Shown: positions 16,278 through 23,316 of the stretch, one piece after another
Layout: every line of letters starts with the position of its first letter
Position numbering within the stretch: position 1 is the first letter of the stretch
Made by a program: the position numbers and the translations under genes
The notes under the pieces: generated by a model
What the model was told of the DNA's origin: nothing
Database searches by the model: none
The model's input: the letters and a program-made list of their open reading frames with translations, nothing else
Assembly: GCF_001625365.1 (NCBI RefSeq)
Contig: NZ_LJJF01000002.1
Location: 1,442,923-1,506,922, forward strand
Reading direction: 5' to 3'
DNA length: 64,000 nucleotides
Source of the DNA: Streptomyces sp. MJM8645
Lineage (GTDB): Bacteria > Actinomycetota > Actinomycetes > Streptomycetales > Streptomycetaceae

Positions 16278-16925
16278 TCAGTGGCAGACGAGCTTGTTGC
16301 GTGCGAGCTCCTGGACGGTGCCGGGGGAGACCGGCGTGTCGCAGGAGACGGTGCCCTCGATCTCGGCGTCGAAGGTGCTGTAGGTGGGGTGGGAGCCGAA
16401 GGCGTAGGCCCAGTACCCGTCGCCGGGGTCGCTGCTCGGGGGGTAGCGGGGGAGGCAGACGTACGCGTCGGCTTTGCCCTGGACGCGGTTTGTGCCCTTG
16501 AACACCGCGTAGTCGCCGGGGCGGGAGAAGTTCAGCGTGACCTTCTGGGACCACGTGCTGGTGCTGGACTTGGTGTTCTGGACGGAGAACCCGACCTTGA
16601 TGGAGACCTTGGCGAAGAACGCGCCCACCTCCGAGTTGATCTCGGTCGAGGCGTTGAACGTGGTGCTGACGTTCTGGACCTCGGTCACGGTGGTCTCGAT
16701 GGAGCCGGTGGTGCCGGGGGCGATGGTGATGCCCTTCCAGTGCGTGAGCACCGGGTCGACGACGGCGGTCGAGACCTCGTACAGCCCGTACCGGTCCACG
16801 CGGGGGTCGCACGGGCCGCCCGGTTCGGCCGCGTGGGCCGTGCCGGCGCCGAAGGCCGAAGCCGCCACGGTCAGGACGGCGAGCGCGGCGGGTAAGGACA
16901 GCCGCCGCAGGAAGGTGTTCGCCAA
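16278..16925 (-). CDS. Secreted Ser/Thr-rich beta protein, possible aerolysin-type pore former
   Basis: 215 residues. A TTG start at 16925 has GAGGAG about 6 nt upstream. A signal peptide ends at GTAHAAEP. The mature protein contains a long, alternating Ser/Thr-rich amphipathic stretch (about residues 75-135: TEVQNVSTTFNASTEINSEV, GAFFAKVSIKVGFSVQNTKS, STSTWSQKVTLNF), the kind of two-strand insertion region seen in aerolysin/ETX-MTX2 toxins. Cysteines flank the core (GGPCDPRVDRYG at the start, VCLPRYPP, VSCDTP, KLVCH at the end). It stands alone. The pore-forming idea rests only on the pattern of strands. Confidence 0.7.
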   Translation of the reverse strand: MANTFLRRLSLPAALAVLTVAASAFGAGTAHAAEPGGPCDPRVDRYGLYEVSTAVVDPVLTHWKGITIAPGTTGSIETTVTEVQNVSTTFNASTEINSEVGAFFAKVSIKVGFSVQNTKSSTSTWSQKVTLNFSRPGDYAVFKGTNRVQGKADAYVCLPRYPPSSDPGDGYWAYAFGSHPTYSTFDAEIEGTVSCDTPVSPGTVQELARNKLVCH

Positions 16926-17468
16926 GAGGACTCCTCGGGGAGGGGAGGCGCCAGGCGGTCACACCGCCGACACCTGGCATGCATTTGTCAGATCATGCCC
17001 CGATCGCCTCCACCGCACACTCACAACTCCCAACTCCCTCGTACAAAAAGAAGGTTGGCCGTGCACGCAGCCTGTGGCGTCGCCGTTCGTGCGGGCGGTG
17101 GGGCGAGCCGCGCGCAGGGCGGTGCGGGCCGGGTCGACGCCGCTGGTCGTGGGCGTGTCATCAGGCAGCCTTTCCGAACCGGTCGCACCAGGTGTTGAGG
17201 AGCTCCCCGTCCTCGCCGGTCAGCGCGGCTACCGGCCGGGCGGGACGGGCGTGCTCGCGCACTCGCCGCTACACCTCGTCGGCCCCGGTGTCAGCCGGCG
17301 AGGCCCTGACCTGCACACCTCCGGTTGTCCCACTCCGTGTCAGGCGATCCCAGTCTCAGAGTCGTGCCGGCTCCTCATGGGTCGGCGTTCAGCCGGCAGT
17401 GCTCGGCCGAACCGTGCGGATCAGAGTCTCGGCGGCGGACTTGTCTCCGGCCATTCGGCCTGCTTGGG
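16926..17468. other. Intergenic region with a gene fragment
   Basis: About 540 bases without an intact gene. On the minus strand at 17161-17265 a short open stretch reads RVREHARPARPVAALTGEDG then ELLNTWCDRFGKAA and stops; its codon use looks genuine and it is probably the tail of a lost gene. Nothing else was recognised. Confidence 0.35.
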
Positions 17469-18035
17469 CTACGCCTGCTCGTAGGCCTCGGAAAGAATGC
17501 CCGTCAAGGCGTGGGCGATCTCCGCACGCAGTTCCTCGTGCTGCGGACCCAAACGGTGTTTCGGGGCAGTCCGCTCATCTCCGTAACACCACACCGGGCT
17601 GTGGAGAAGGTGCGGCGGCTCCCACTCGTAGCGCGGGTGAATGTGACCGTGGAGGTGCTCCCACGAGTTCCCGAGCACCTCGTAGTTCAGCCGACGGAAG
17701 GCCTGGTCCCGCCTGCCACACGAAGCCTCGACAGCCTCCCCCAGGAGAGAAAGGTCGAGCAGGAAGCGGGACCGCTCGTCCCGGGGCAGATCCGTCAGGT
17801 GGTTCGCAGCGCCCGCGTACAGCAGCAGGCAGTACCCGGGAAGGTGCTGCGTGTCGCCGATCACAGCCCAGCCGGTCCGCATCCGGGCCAGCACCGTGGG
17901 GTTCTCAGCATGCTCGGCCGCAGCGATCCGATCTTCTTTCCAATCTTTCATGTCCCATGGATACCAGGCCACTTGGCTGCTCGGCGGGGCGTAGAGGCGC
18001 CGGTCGGCGGGCGGCCAGGACGACTGATATTCCAT
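17469..18035 (-). CDS. HIT-family protein
   Basis: About 188 residues. The histidine triad is present as HLHGHIHPRYEWEP (His-x-His-x-His with the normal following YEWEP). The N-terminal part has the pattern of streptomycete HIT proteins: DWKEDRIAAAEHAENPTVLARM, VIGDTQHLPGYCLLLY, LTDLPRDERSRFLLDLSLLGEAVE and FRRLNYEVLGNSWEHLH. These enzymes cleave nucleotide phosphoester or phosphoramidate bonds (Ap4A, AMP conjugates). ATG 18035 is used here; ATG 17951 would begin right at the conserved domain and is an equally good candidate, neither having a strong RBS. Confidence 0.8.
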   Translation of the reverse strand: MEYQSSWPPADRRLYAPPSSQVAWYPWDMKDWKEDRIAAAEHAENPTVLARMRTGWAVIGDTQHLPGYCLLLYAGAANHLTDLPRDERSRFLLDLSLLGEAVEASCGRRDQAFRRLNYEVLGNSWEHLHGHIHPRYEWEPPHLLHSPVWCYGDERTAPKHRLGPQHEELRAEIAHALTGILSEAYEQA

Positions 18036-18250
18036 CACTTCGACACGTGCCGCCGCGGCGCCCGAGATGCGCACCGGACAGCGCGTCCGGCCTGCGTCCC
18101 GTGCGCGCCGGCGAGAGGGAAACCGCGAGCGTGGGCGGAGCGCCGCTGTCCACTTGTCACTTCATCGCAGCCTCGGGCAGGCGGGCCCGATACTGTCGTT
18201 CAGGGGATCGCTTGAATCGCGAGGCCCCGGAATCGGGAAGTGTTCTTCGC

Positions 18251-18420
18251 GTGCAGGCGAAATTCAAAGCCTTGGCCGTCGCGACGGCTTCGGTGGCCGC
18301 GCTCGGGGTGGGCATGGGGACGGCGCACGCTTCCACAGCGCCGTCCGCAGCAGTCGATCCGAGCGGCTTCCACGCCGGCACCACCACTCCGGTTACCACC
18401 GCCGCACCCGCGGGCAGCAG
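18251..18420 (+). pseudogene. Truncated secreted-protein gene
   Basis: GTG 18251 with GGGAAG upstream opens a typical signal peptide (QAKFKALAVATASVAALGVG then MGTAHASTAP). After about 55 residues the frame loses protein-like character exactly where an unrelated frame on the other strand begins, so the gene seems to have been cut by a recombination at about 18420. It could still yield a short secreted peptide. Confidence 0.55.
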
Positions 18421-18765
18421 CCGCTCCGGCGCCGCCGGCGATACACAGATCCCGAACACCGCCCGGACGGGCTCCTCCCGCTGCTCGGCCCAGCCGTCCG
18501 CGCCCAGCCCGCGCAGCGCCTTCAGCGGATCGGCCATCGCAGCGGGGGACAGCGCCTCACCGAACACCCCGTGGTGGCCGCCGAGGATCTGCGCGAGCTG
18601 GTGCGCCACGGACTTCCACGGCCGCTCGACTGACGGCCGCCCCAGCCCGGTGAGGATCTGCGGCAACGCCCAGTGGCTCGCCACCTGGTGAGGAATCCAC
18701 TCGTCATGAATCCAGCTCGCCTGTGCCGGATACCACGGATCGGCCAGTAGGTCCGCTCCGCCCAT
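18420..18765 (-). pseudogene. Fragment of a conserved hypothetical protein
   Basis: From ATG 18765 the minus strand encodes a protein-like segment of about 115 residues (LADPWYPAQASWIHDEWIPH, HWALPQILTGLGRPSVERPW, FGEALSPAAMADPLKALRGL, GADGWAEQREEPVRAVFGI). The frame then runs antisense into the signal-peptide gene. Family not identified; the order of conserved Trp and Pro residues resembles small streptomycete immunity-like proteins. Probably truncated at its C-terminus. Confidence 0.5.
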
Positions 18766-18808
18766 GCGGAGGTGGACCGGCGGGGCGGCCGGCGACTCCG
18801 GCTCGTTC

Positions 18809-19444
18809 TCAATCGGATGACATGGCTCCGGACTCTCGGTTGCGTGACAGATCCTCTCGGTCGCAGCGCTTCCTCAGGGCCCGGTCGAGAGGCGCTCGCA
18901 GGGCGGGCGAGGTCAGTTCCAGGTCACGGTTGTCTCGGCCGTCGAGCATGTGGTCGAGCCAGCGTTCGTACCAGGCCAGGAAGTCGGTGGCCGATGAGAC
19001 GTTGGGGCCCCAGAAGCCGTCGGCGTTTCCGGTGACGACGCGGCCGGCCAGGGGACCGGTGATACCGAGAAGCACCAGGTCGGTGCACCCTGCCTCGATG
19101 ATGTGCAGGAAAAGGTCACTTCGGTGAGACGGACCGTCGGCGAACGTGAACCCCCGAGGGCGGCCGGGCTCACCTTGCGGGTCCATCGTGAACAGCCGAC
19201 ATGACGGCAACGGCAGCAGGCCGTAGAAAGGCGATGCTCCGCCCCCGTTCAGTGTGGTCAGGAAGCCTCGGTAGGGATCAGGCAGTTCGATGTGGTGATC
19301 GGCCTCGAACTCGTCGACCTTCGCGTCCGGCAACGGGGGTTCGAGACGGAACCCGTGCTTCTCTTCACCGAAGGAATGGCTTCGCAGCGCGGCATAGGGC
19401 GCCTTGGCCAGCTTGCGTCGGATGCGGGCGATCCGGGAGTCCAT
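18809..19444 (-). CDS. SUKH (SMI1/KNR4) domain immunity-like protein
   Basis: 211 residues. ATG 19444 is chosen, with a purine-rich GAGAGAAGAG upstream. The SUKH fold is recognised by the spaced motif IELPDPYRGFLTTLNGGGASPFYGLLPL, then FTFADGPSHRSDLFLHIIEAGCTDLVLLGITGPLAGRV and TDFLAWYERWLDHML. SUKH proteins bind and neutralise polymorphic toxins, often nucleases, and are found in immunity clusters away from their toxins. Its neighbours are other small immunity-like genes. The C-terminus is an unusual charged tail (ALRKRCDREDLSRNRESG). Confidence 0.82.
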   Translation of the reverse strand: MDSRIARIRRKLAKAPYAALRSHSFGEEKHGFRLEPPLPDAKVDEFEADHHIELPDPYRGFLTTLNGGGASPFYGLLPLPSCRLFTMDPQGEPGRPRGFTFADGPSHRSDLFLHIIEAGCTDLVLLGITGPLAGRVVTGNADGFWGPNVSSATDFLAWYERWLDHMLDGRDNRDLELTSPALRAPLDRALRKRCDREDLSRNRESGAMSSD

Positions 19445-19541
19445 GCGAACTCTTCTCTCTGTCCTCCCGCAAACTACCTGCTCACCGGCAGAGATGTCAC
19501 CAGTGTGATCAGCTGCCCGTAAGCCAGTTGTGCCCGGCGTC

Positions 19542-19961
19542 ATGCGCTGGGACCCTCCCCAAGTGACCAACACGAGCACGGAACTGCGATCCGAGGCCGG
19601 ATGGGACGGCCCCTACTACCGCGTCCGAACCGATGGCTTCGAGGCTTCCTTCCTCCCGAACCCCGATGAGGCACTCGACGAGGTCTGCAACGTCGATACC
19701 GAGGTCCGCCTCCCCGACGGCTCACGCTGGAGCGCAACGATCTTCACCGTCGCCGAGGTCAGCCGGTTGATGAAGAGATGGGAGGAGACAGGAGAAGCGG
19801 CAGGTGGACGGAGCTTCTGGTGCTCGGACGGGCTGATCGTTCGAGATCCCGGCATCCGGGAGATGGTGACCGTGATCACCGAGCTGCTTGCTTCGGGAGA
19901 GTTCGAAGGGGCCTTCCATCACCTGGATGACTCGGTGCGAGCTCTTGTCCAGTCTCATTAG
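19542..19961 (+). CDS. Hypothetical immunity-like protein
   Basis: 139 residues from ATG 19542 (GTG 19563 is an alternative; neither has a good RBS). Acidic single-domain protein: FLPNPDEALDEVCNVDTEVR, LPDGSRWSATIFTVAEVSRL, GGRSFWCSDGLIVRDPGI and a C-terminal helix. This pattern recurs in streptomycetes without known function. It is divergent from the SUKH gene, with 97 nt between starts, and lies in a cluster of small, unlinked genes of the kind that accompany toxins. Confidence 0.65.
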   Translation: MRWDPPQVTNTSTELRSEAGWDGPYYRVRTDGFEASFLPNPDEALDEVCNVDTEVRLPDGSRWSATIFTVAEVSRLMKRWEETGEAAGGRSFWCSDGLIVRDPGIREMVTVITELLASGEFEGAFHHLDDSVRALVQSH

Positions 19962-20195
19962 ATCTTGCAGGGGCGGGGCCGTTGACCTGCGGGGTGACAG
20001 GCTGACCGGCGACTTCCTGATGGAGTAACAAGGCGTTGTGGAAGACCCGAAGGTGGTGCTGATGACGTGTCTCATCGATCACGGCAGAGGTGATGCCGCT
20101 TGAGCAGGGCGTTGTCAGGATGGCGAGACGCTTGACGCCCGGTCTCGCACTGAAGATGGCAGTTTCCTGATCAGAGCCCGCAGCAGCGGAGGTGC

Positions 20196-20531
20196 TCAGG
20201 AAGGATGTCGCCGCTGACGCCGCTGACGCCGCTGAAGCTGCCGACGGGCAGTCGACCAAACGATCTCGAACTCATCGGCCAACAGCCACTGCGGGTCGTG
20301 CCCCTCCCACTGGGAGATGGGCAGTTCCGCAGTCAGACCGTAAACACTCTCGTATTCAGCCAGCTGACCGGCACTTTGGGCTTCTTGCCACTCGGCCAGC
20401 GACGCGGCGGCCAGCACCTTGCTTCCGGGCTCCTGCAACTCGACTTGCCGGATCACGTGCCCATCGGTGTCCAGCTCGAAGTAGAAGCAGACGGCCTCCT
20501 CACCCCAGAAGCAGCGAACCCAGCGCGTCAC
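20196..20531 (-). CDS. Hypothetical small protein, streptomycete family
   Basis: 111 residues. GTG 20531 overlaps the stop of the gene before it (GTGA), so the pair is translationally coupled. The start VTRWVRCFWGEEAVCFYFEL, DTDGHVIRQVELQEPG, AAASLAEWQEAQSAGQLAEY and LLADEFEIVWSTARRQL is a known actinobacterial pattern of unknown function. The end (QLQRRQRRQRRHPS) is encoded by a 9-bp repeat (GACGCCGCT on the plus strand, about 20209-20236). Confidence 0.7.
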   Translation of the reverse strand: MTRWVRCFWGEEAVCFYFELDTDGHVIRQVELQEPGSKVLAAASLAEWQEAQSAGQLAEYESVYGLTAELPISQWEGHDPQWLLADEFEIVWSTARRQLQRRQRRQRRHPS

Positions 20532-20872
20532 TGGTTCACCGTGCCGAAGGGCTCGTCGTGCCATCGCCAGCCGGCGGTGCCGTCGTCGTGGATGTGCAGC
20601 ATGAACTCAGCGACGGGACTTCCGCCGGGAAACGTCATGGTGAGCGCACTGCGGATCCGGAAGTAGCACTCGTCGAGCTGCTCCCAGTCCTCTTCGTCGA
20701 TGGCCCGCTCCCGCTCCGCGAAGAGTGGACGGAACTCTTCAAAGCCGGAAAGTGTCTCGACGTCGGCGTGCATCCAGGGCCAATCGGCGCCGGTCACCGC
20801 CAGCTGGGCAACCTCAAGGTCGCCGCGGTGGAGCCGCCAGACCCTGCCGGTGGCCAGATTCGGGTTGCTCAT
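20528..20872 (-). CDS. Hypothetical small protein, immunity-like
   Basis: 114 residues from ATG 20872, with GGGGAC just upstream. Acidic, single domain: LHRGDLEVAQLAVTGADWPW, FRPLFAERERAIDEEDWEQL, YFRIRSALTMTFPGGSPVAE then FMLHIHDDGTAGWRWHDEPF. The end of this gene overlaps the start of the next by 4 nt. The size, acidity and setting fit an immunity or toxin-neutralising protein, but no family was recognised. An operon with the downstream small gene. Confidence 0.7.
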   Translation of the reverse strand: MSNPNLATGRVWRLHRGDLEVAQLAVTGADWPWMHADVETLSGFEEFRPLFAERERAIDEEDWEQLDECYFRIRSALTMTFPGGSPVAEFMLHIHDDGTAGWRWHDEPFGTVNQ

Positions 20873-20989
20873 GTCCCCATGATGGCGATCACCGCTGACA
20901 TTGACGCTGATACTCATCTGCTGTTCGGCGCTCTCGTCGAGTGCCATCGCCATGGTGGCGCCAGCATCCGCTCTGTCTGCGGTGGAGGT

Positions 20990-21600
20990 TCGCTGCGCCG
21001 CAGGTCAGGAAGTGTCCGCTCCGCCCGCGGGAAGGTGCCCCCGGTGACGCTGGCCACGATGACGGCGCCGATGGTGTCCGCTCCGCCCACGGAGGCGGTC
21101 GTCGTCGAGCACCGCGCTGGCACGGCCAGGTCGGGGCGCTGCTGGAAGTCCTCGGACGGCCGGGGAATGCGAGACGTGGAGTCCACTCCCCGATGGCCGG
21201 AGGGTAGGTCACCTGCCCGCGCGCCAGACCACCGACGTGGCCCACCGCCGTCTCGCCAGCACCGTAGCCGAACCGCTGTATACCTCCCTGGAACGCGTCG
21301 GCCAGCCGCCGCGTTGACGGCGCCGGCCATGGGTGGAGTCGATCCCCCCGCCCGTTGGCTCTGCTCACCGGGAAGTACGCGACGGCCGACGCGAACTGGG
21401 ACAAGGCCGCCCGGCGCCCCGTGCACCACTGGGGGGTACTGTCAGCCTTGCCCGCCAGGAACTGGGTCGTCAAGGTATGGGCCGGATACCGTGGGGGCCC
21501 GGTCACAGCGCGATAGCGCCGCAGGTCAAAGCATTGGTAAGGGCGGGCCGGGCACCTTGATGCCGGCCCCGCCCCGCTCGTTCGTTCTGTCAGCGCAGAA
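20990..21600. other. Region of gene remnants
   Basis: About 600 bases without an intact gene. Two plus-strand stretches look like former coding sequence: about 21218-21318 (DVAHRRLASTVAEPLYTSLE, then RVGQPPR and stop) and about 21358-21516 (LLTGKYATADANWDKAARRP, VHHWGVLSALPARNWVVKVW and stop). No family was recognised for either. Confidence 0.35.
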
Positions 21601-21639
21601 CAAAGTGATCAACCCTGTGATGACAACCGGCCCCGCTGC

Positions 21640-21957
21640 CTACGGCGCAGTCCATCGGTACGCCCGCCCGCCCCGGGCGCCGAGTGAGTGCCAGACGGGC
21701 GCGGACGGTCCGCGCTGGATGAGGTCCTCGATGCGGGCGGCGCCGGCCGGGACAGCGGCCAGCATGTCGGCGGTGGCCGGGTTCTCCTCGGCGGCGAGGC
21801 GCAGGTCCGCCACCGCGCCGTGCACCCCAGCAGCCTCCGTGCCGACCAGGGCCACCAGCAGCCGTGGGAACGCCCGCCAGCGCCGTTCCCACGCCCTGAC
21901 CCGGTCGTCCGGGCCCGCCCGCTCCCACAGCCGGGCGCAGGCCGCCAGCTGCCCCGC
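21640..21957 (-). pseudogene. Decayed C-terminal part of a conserved protein
   Basis: The minus strand reads a helical segment (CASTAGQLAACARLWERAGP, VRAWERRWRAFPRLLVALVG, GVHGAVADLRLAAEENPATA, ARIEDLIQRGPSAPVWHSLG) that ends at 21640, with no start codon in a sensible place. A related fragment (GMRGAAADPRPAAEENPATA) lies at about 63346-63430, which suggests a dispersed gene family that is decaying in this region. Confidence 0.5.
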
Positions 21958-21984
21958 TGTCGAGGCACAGCCCGGGGGAGCGGA

Positions 21985-22014
21985 GAGGGTCCGTCGGCAA
22001 GCCGACGGACCCTC
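21985..22014 (-). terminator. Hairpin downstream of the 22.1-22.6 kb secreted gene
   Basis: A 14-bp perfect inverted repeat GAGGGTCCGTCGGC/GCCGACGGACCCTC with only AA between, 65 nt past the stop of the secreted-protein gene. Confidence 0.75.
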
Positions 22015-22079
22015 ATGCAAGATCGAGGTCACGATGGTCGGGACTTGGCCTGTCCGGGCCCTGGTTCCAGGGTGTAGCG

Positions 22080-22586
22080 TCAGCAGCTGCTTTGCACGGG
22101 GATCCCGTACGGGGATCCGGTGCCGTAGTCCCAGTAAGTGCTTTCCGCCGCCGAGTTGACCAGACGGCACGGAACCAGGATGGCTTGGGCTTCCCAGCGA
22201 TCGGGGTTGGCGTGGTGGATTTCGATCCCGGGCCAGGAGTAGACGTCCTTGGTGTTGGTGTCGAGGTACTGGTCGCCTGCCTGCCCGTAGTACGGCGAGA
22301 ACACCGAGACATGAATCGTGGCGCCTGCGTTGGTCTGCTGGAATGTGCCGGACCACTGGAAGTGGGCCCGAACGTTGGTGACGGTTGAACTGCAGTGCTG
22401 GTACTGCTGCTCAACCTGACCAACGTAGGTCCGGTATGAGTTGATGTACAGGTTGCCGGGCGAGCCGACGTTGTTCCACGGTGCCCCACAGTCGCCATCT
22501 GCGTGGGCGGCGGGCGCGATAGCCAGGCCCGAAAGCGCGGTGGCACCCGCGATCACCGCGGCCGCGATGGTCTTGCGTATGTGCAT
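22080..22586 (-). CDS. Small secreted protein, Cys-rich ends
   Basis: 168 residues. ATG 22586 has GGGGGA 4 nt upstream. The signal peptide ends at PAAHADGD. The mature protein (about 140 residues) is rich in Tyr, Asn and Gln with beta character (NLYINSYRTYVGQVEQQYQH, HFQWSGTFQQTNAGATIHVS, GDQYLDTNTKDVYSWPGIEI) and has four Cys (DGDCGAP, YQHCSS, VPCRLV, VQSSC), probably two disulphides. No known family. Monocistronic, with a terminator. Confidence 0.75.
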   Translation of the reverse strand: MHIRKTIAAAVIAGATALSGLAIAPAAHADGDCGAPWNNVGSPGNLYINSYRTYVGQVEQQYQHCSSTVTNVRAHFQWSGTFQQTNAGATIHVSVFSPYYGQAGDQYLDTNTKDVYSWPGIEIHHANPDRWEAQAILVPCRLVNSAAESTYWDYGTGSPYGIPVQSSC

Positions 22587-22734
22587 GATTCCCCCATGAA
22601 TCAAGCCCCGTGGCGGGGCTGTCCTGGGTTCGACGCTACGAGCAGGCTGCGCGTACGCCCCAGATGAGTTCCAGCCATACATGCCACCGGTGTGGCGGCG
22701 CTGTGAGCTTCGCCCGCTGTGCGGGCGGTGGTGA

Positions 22735-22920
22735 TTATCTGGTCAGGATGGGTGTGGATGGTTGGATGGTCACTGGTTCGGTGGTCGCCTGGTCGGTGTA
22801 GTGCTTGGCTTCGTACTCGTCGGGGCTGAGCCAGTCGAGGCGCTTTTGGATACGGCGGGTGTTGTACCAGCCGTCGATGTAGGCGAACAGGGCGAGGTCG
22901 GCGTCGGGGCGGCTGGCAGT
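22735..22920 (-). pseudogene. IS3-family transposase remnant (C-terminus)
   Basis: The segment RPDADLALFAYIDGWYNTRR, IQKRLDWLSPDEYEAKHYTD is nearly identical to the end of orfB in the intact IS3 element at 42.1-43.4 kb. The integrase DDE core is missing. It marks a lost copy of the same IS beside toxin cassette 1. Confidence 0.85.
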
Positions 22921-23086
22921 GGGTCGGGCCGCCGCTGGAGGGTTCGGAATGAGCCGCGGCTGGGGTATGTCGGCTCGCAGCCGTCCGGGATGCAACGGCG
23001 AGGCCTGGCAGGCGGCGGCGATTTCGCCGGTTCGCCTGCCAGGCCTCACTAGTGTTCTGGTATCAGGTCCTTACGGGTTTCCTCCG

Positions 23087-23311
23087 CTAGGGCAAGGAAT
23101 CCCCGTCGGGCGTATACGGAACCGACCGGCAGAAGTCGGCGATTTGCGTCGTCATCTCCTGGAAGTCCTCCCGCGTGCGGCCGATGTAGTCCCAGAGGGC
23201 TTCGTCCGACGCGGTGAGGTTGTCCGCGGTCAGCATCGCGGAGATGACGACCACCAGCTCACTCCGGTTCAGCTTCAGGACGTATTCTCCGTCGATGTAT
23301 TCGGTCTTCAT
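23087..23311 (-). CDS. Candidate immunity protein of toxin cassette 1
   Basis: 74 residues, acidic, all-helical appearance: MKTEYIDGEYVLKLNRSELV, VVISAMLTADNLTASDEALW, DYIGRTREDFQEMTTQIADF. The ATG at 23311 lies 5 nt after the toxin stop, with the toxin's own end (GGAGAAG) serving as RBS. That tight coupling, its small size and the lack of any other immunity gene make it the likely antidote to the preceding toxin tip. No family is recognised. Confidence 0.75.
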   Translation of the reverse strand: MKTEYIDGEYVLKLNRSELVVVISAMLTADNLTASDEALWDYIGRTREDFQEMTTQIADFCRSVPYTPDGDSLP

Positions 23312-23316
23312 TTCGC

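Noticed and set aside
14111..16383. Plus-strand frames antisense to EACC1 and the caspase
   Set aside because: Arg/Pro/Ser-rich products without motifs; the minus strand has catalytic residues and repeats.
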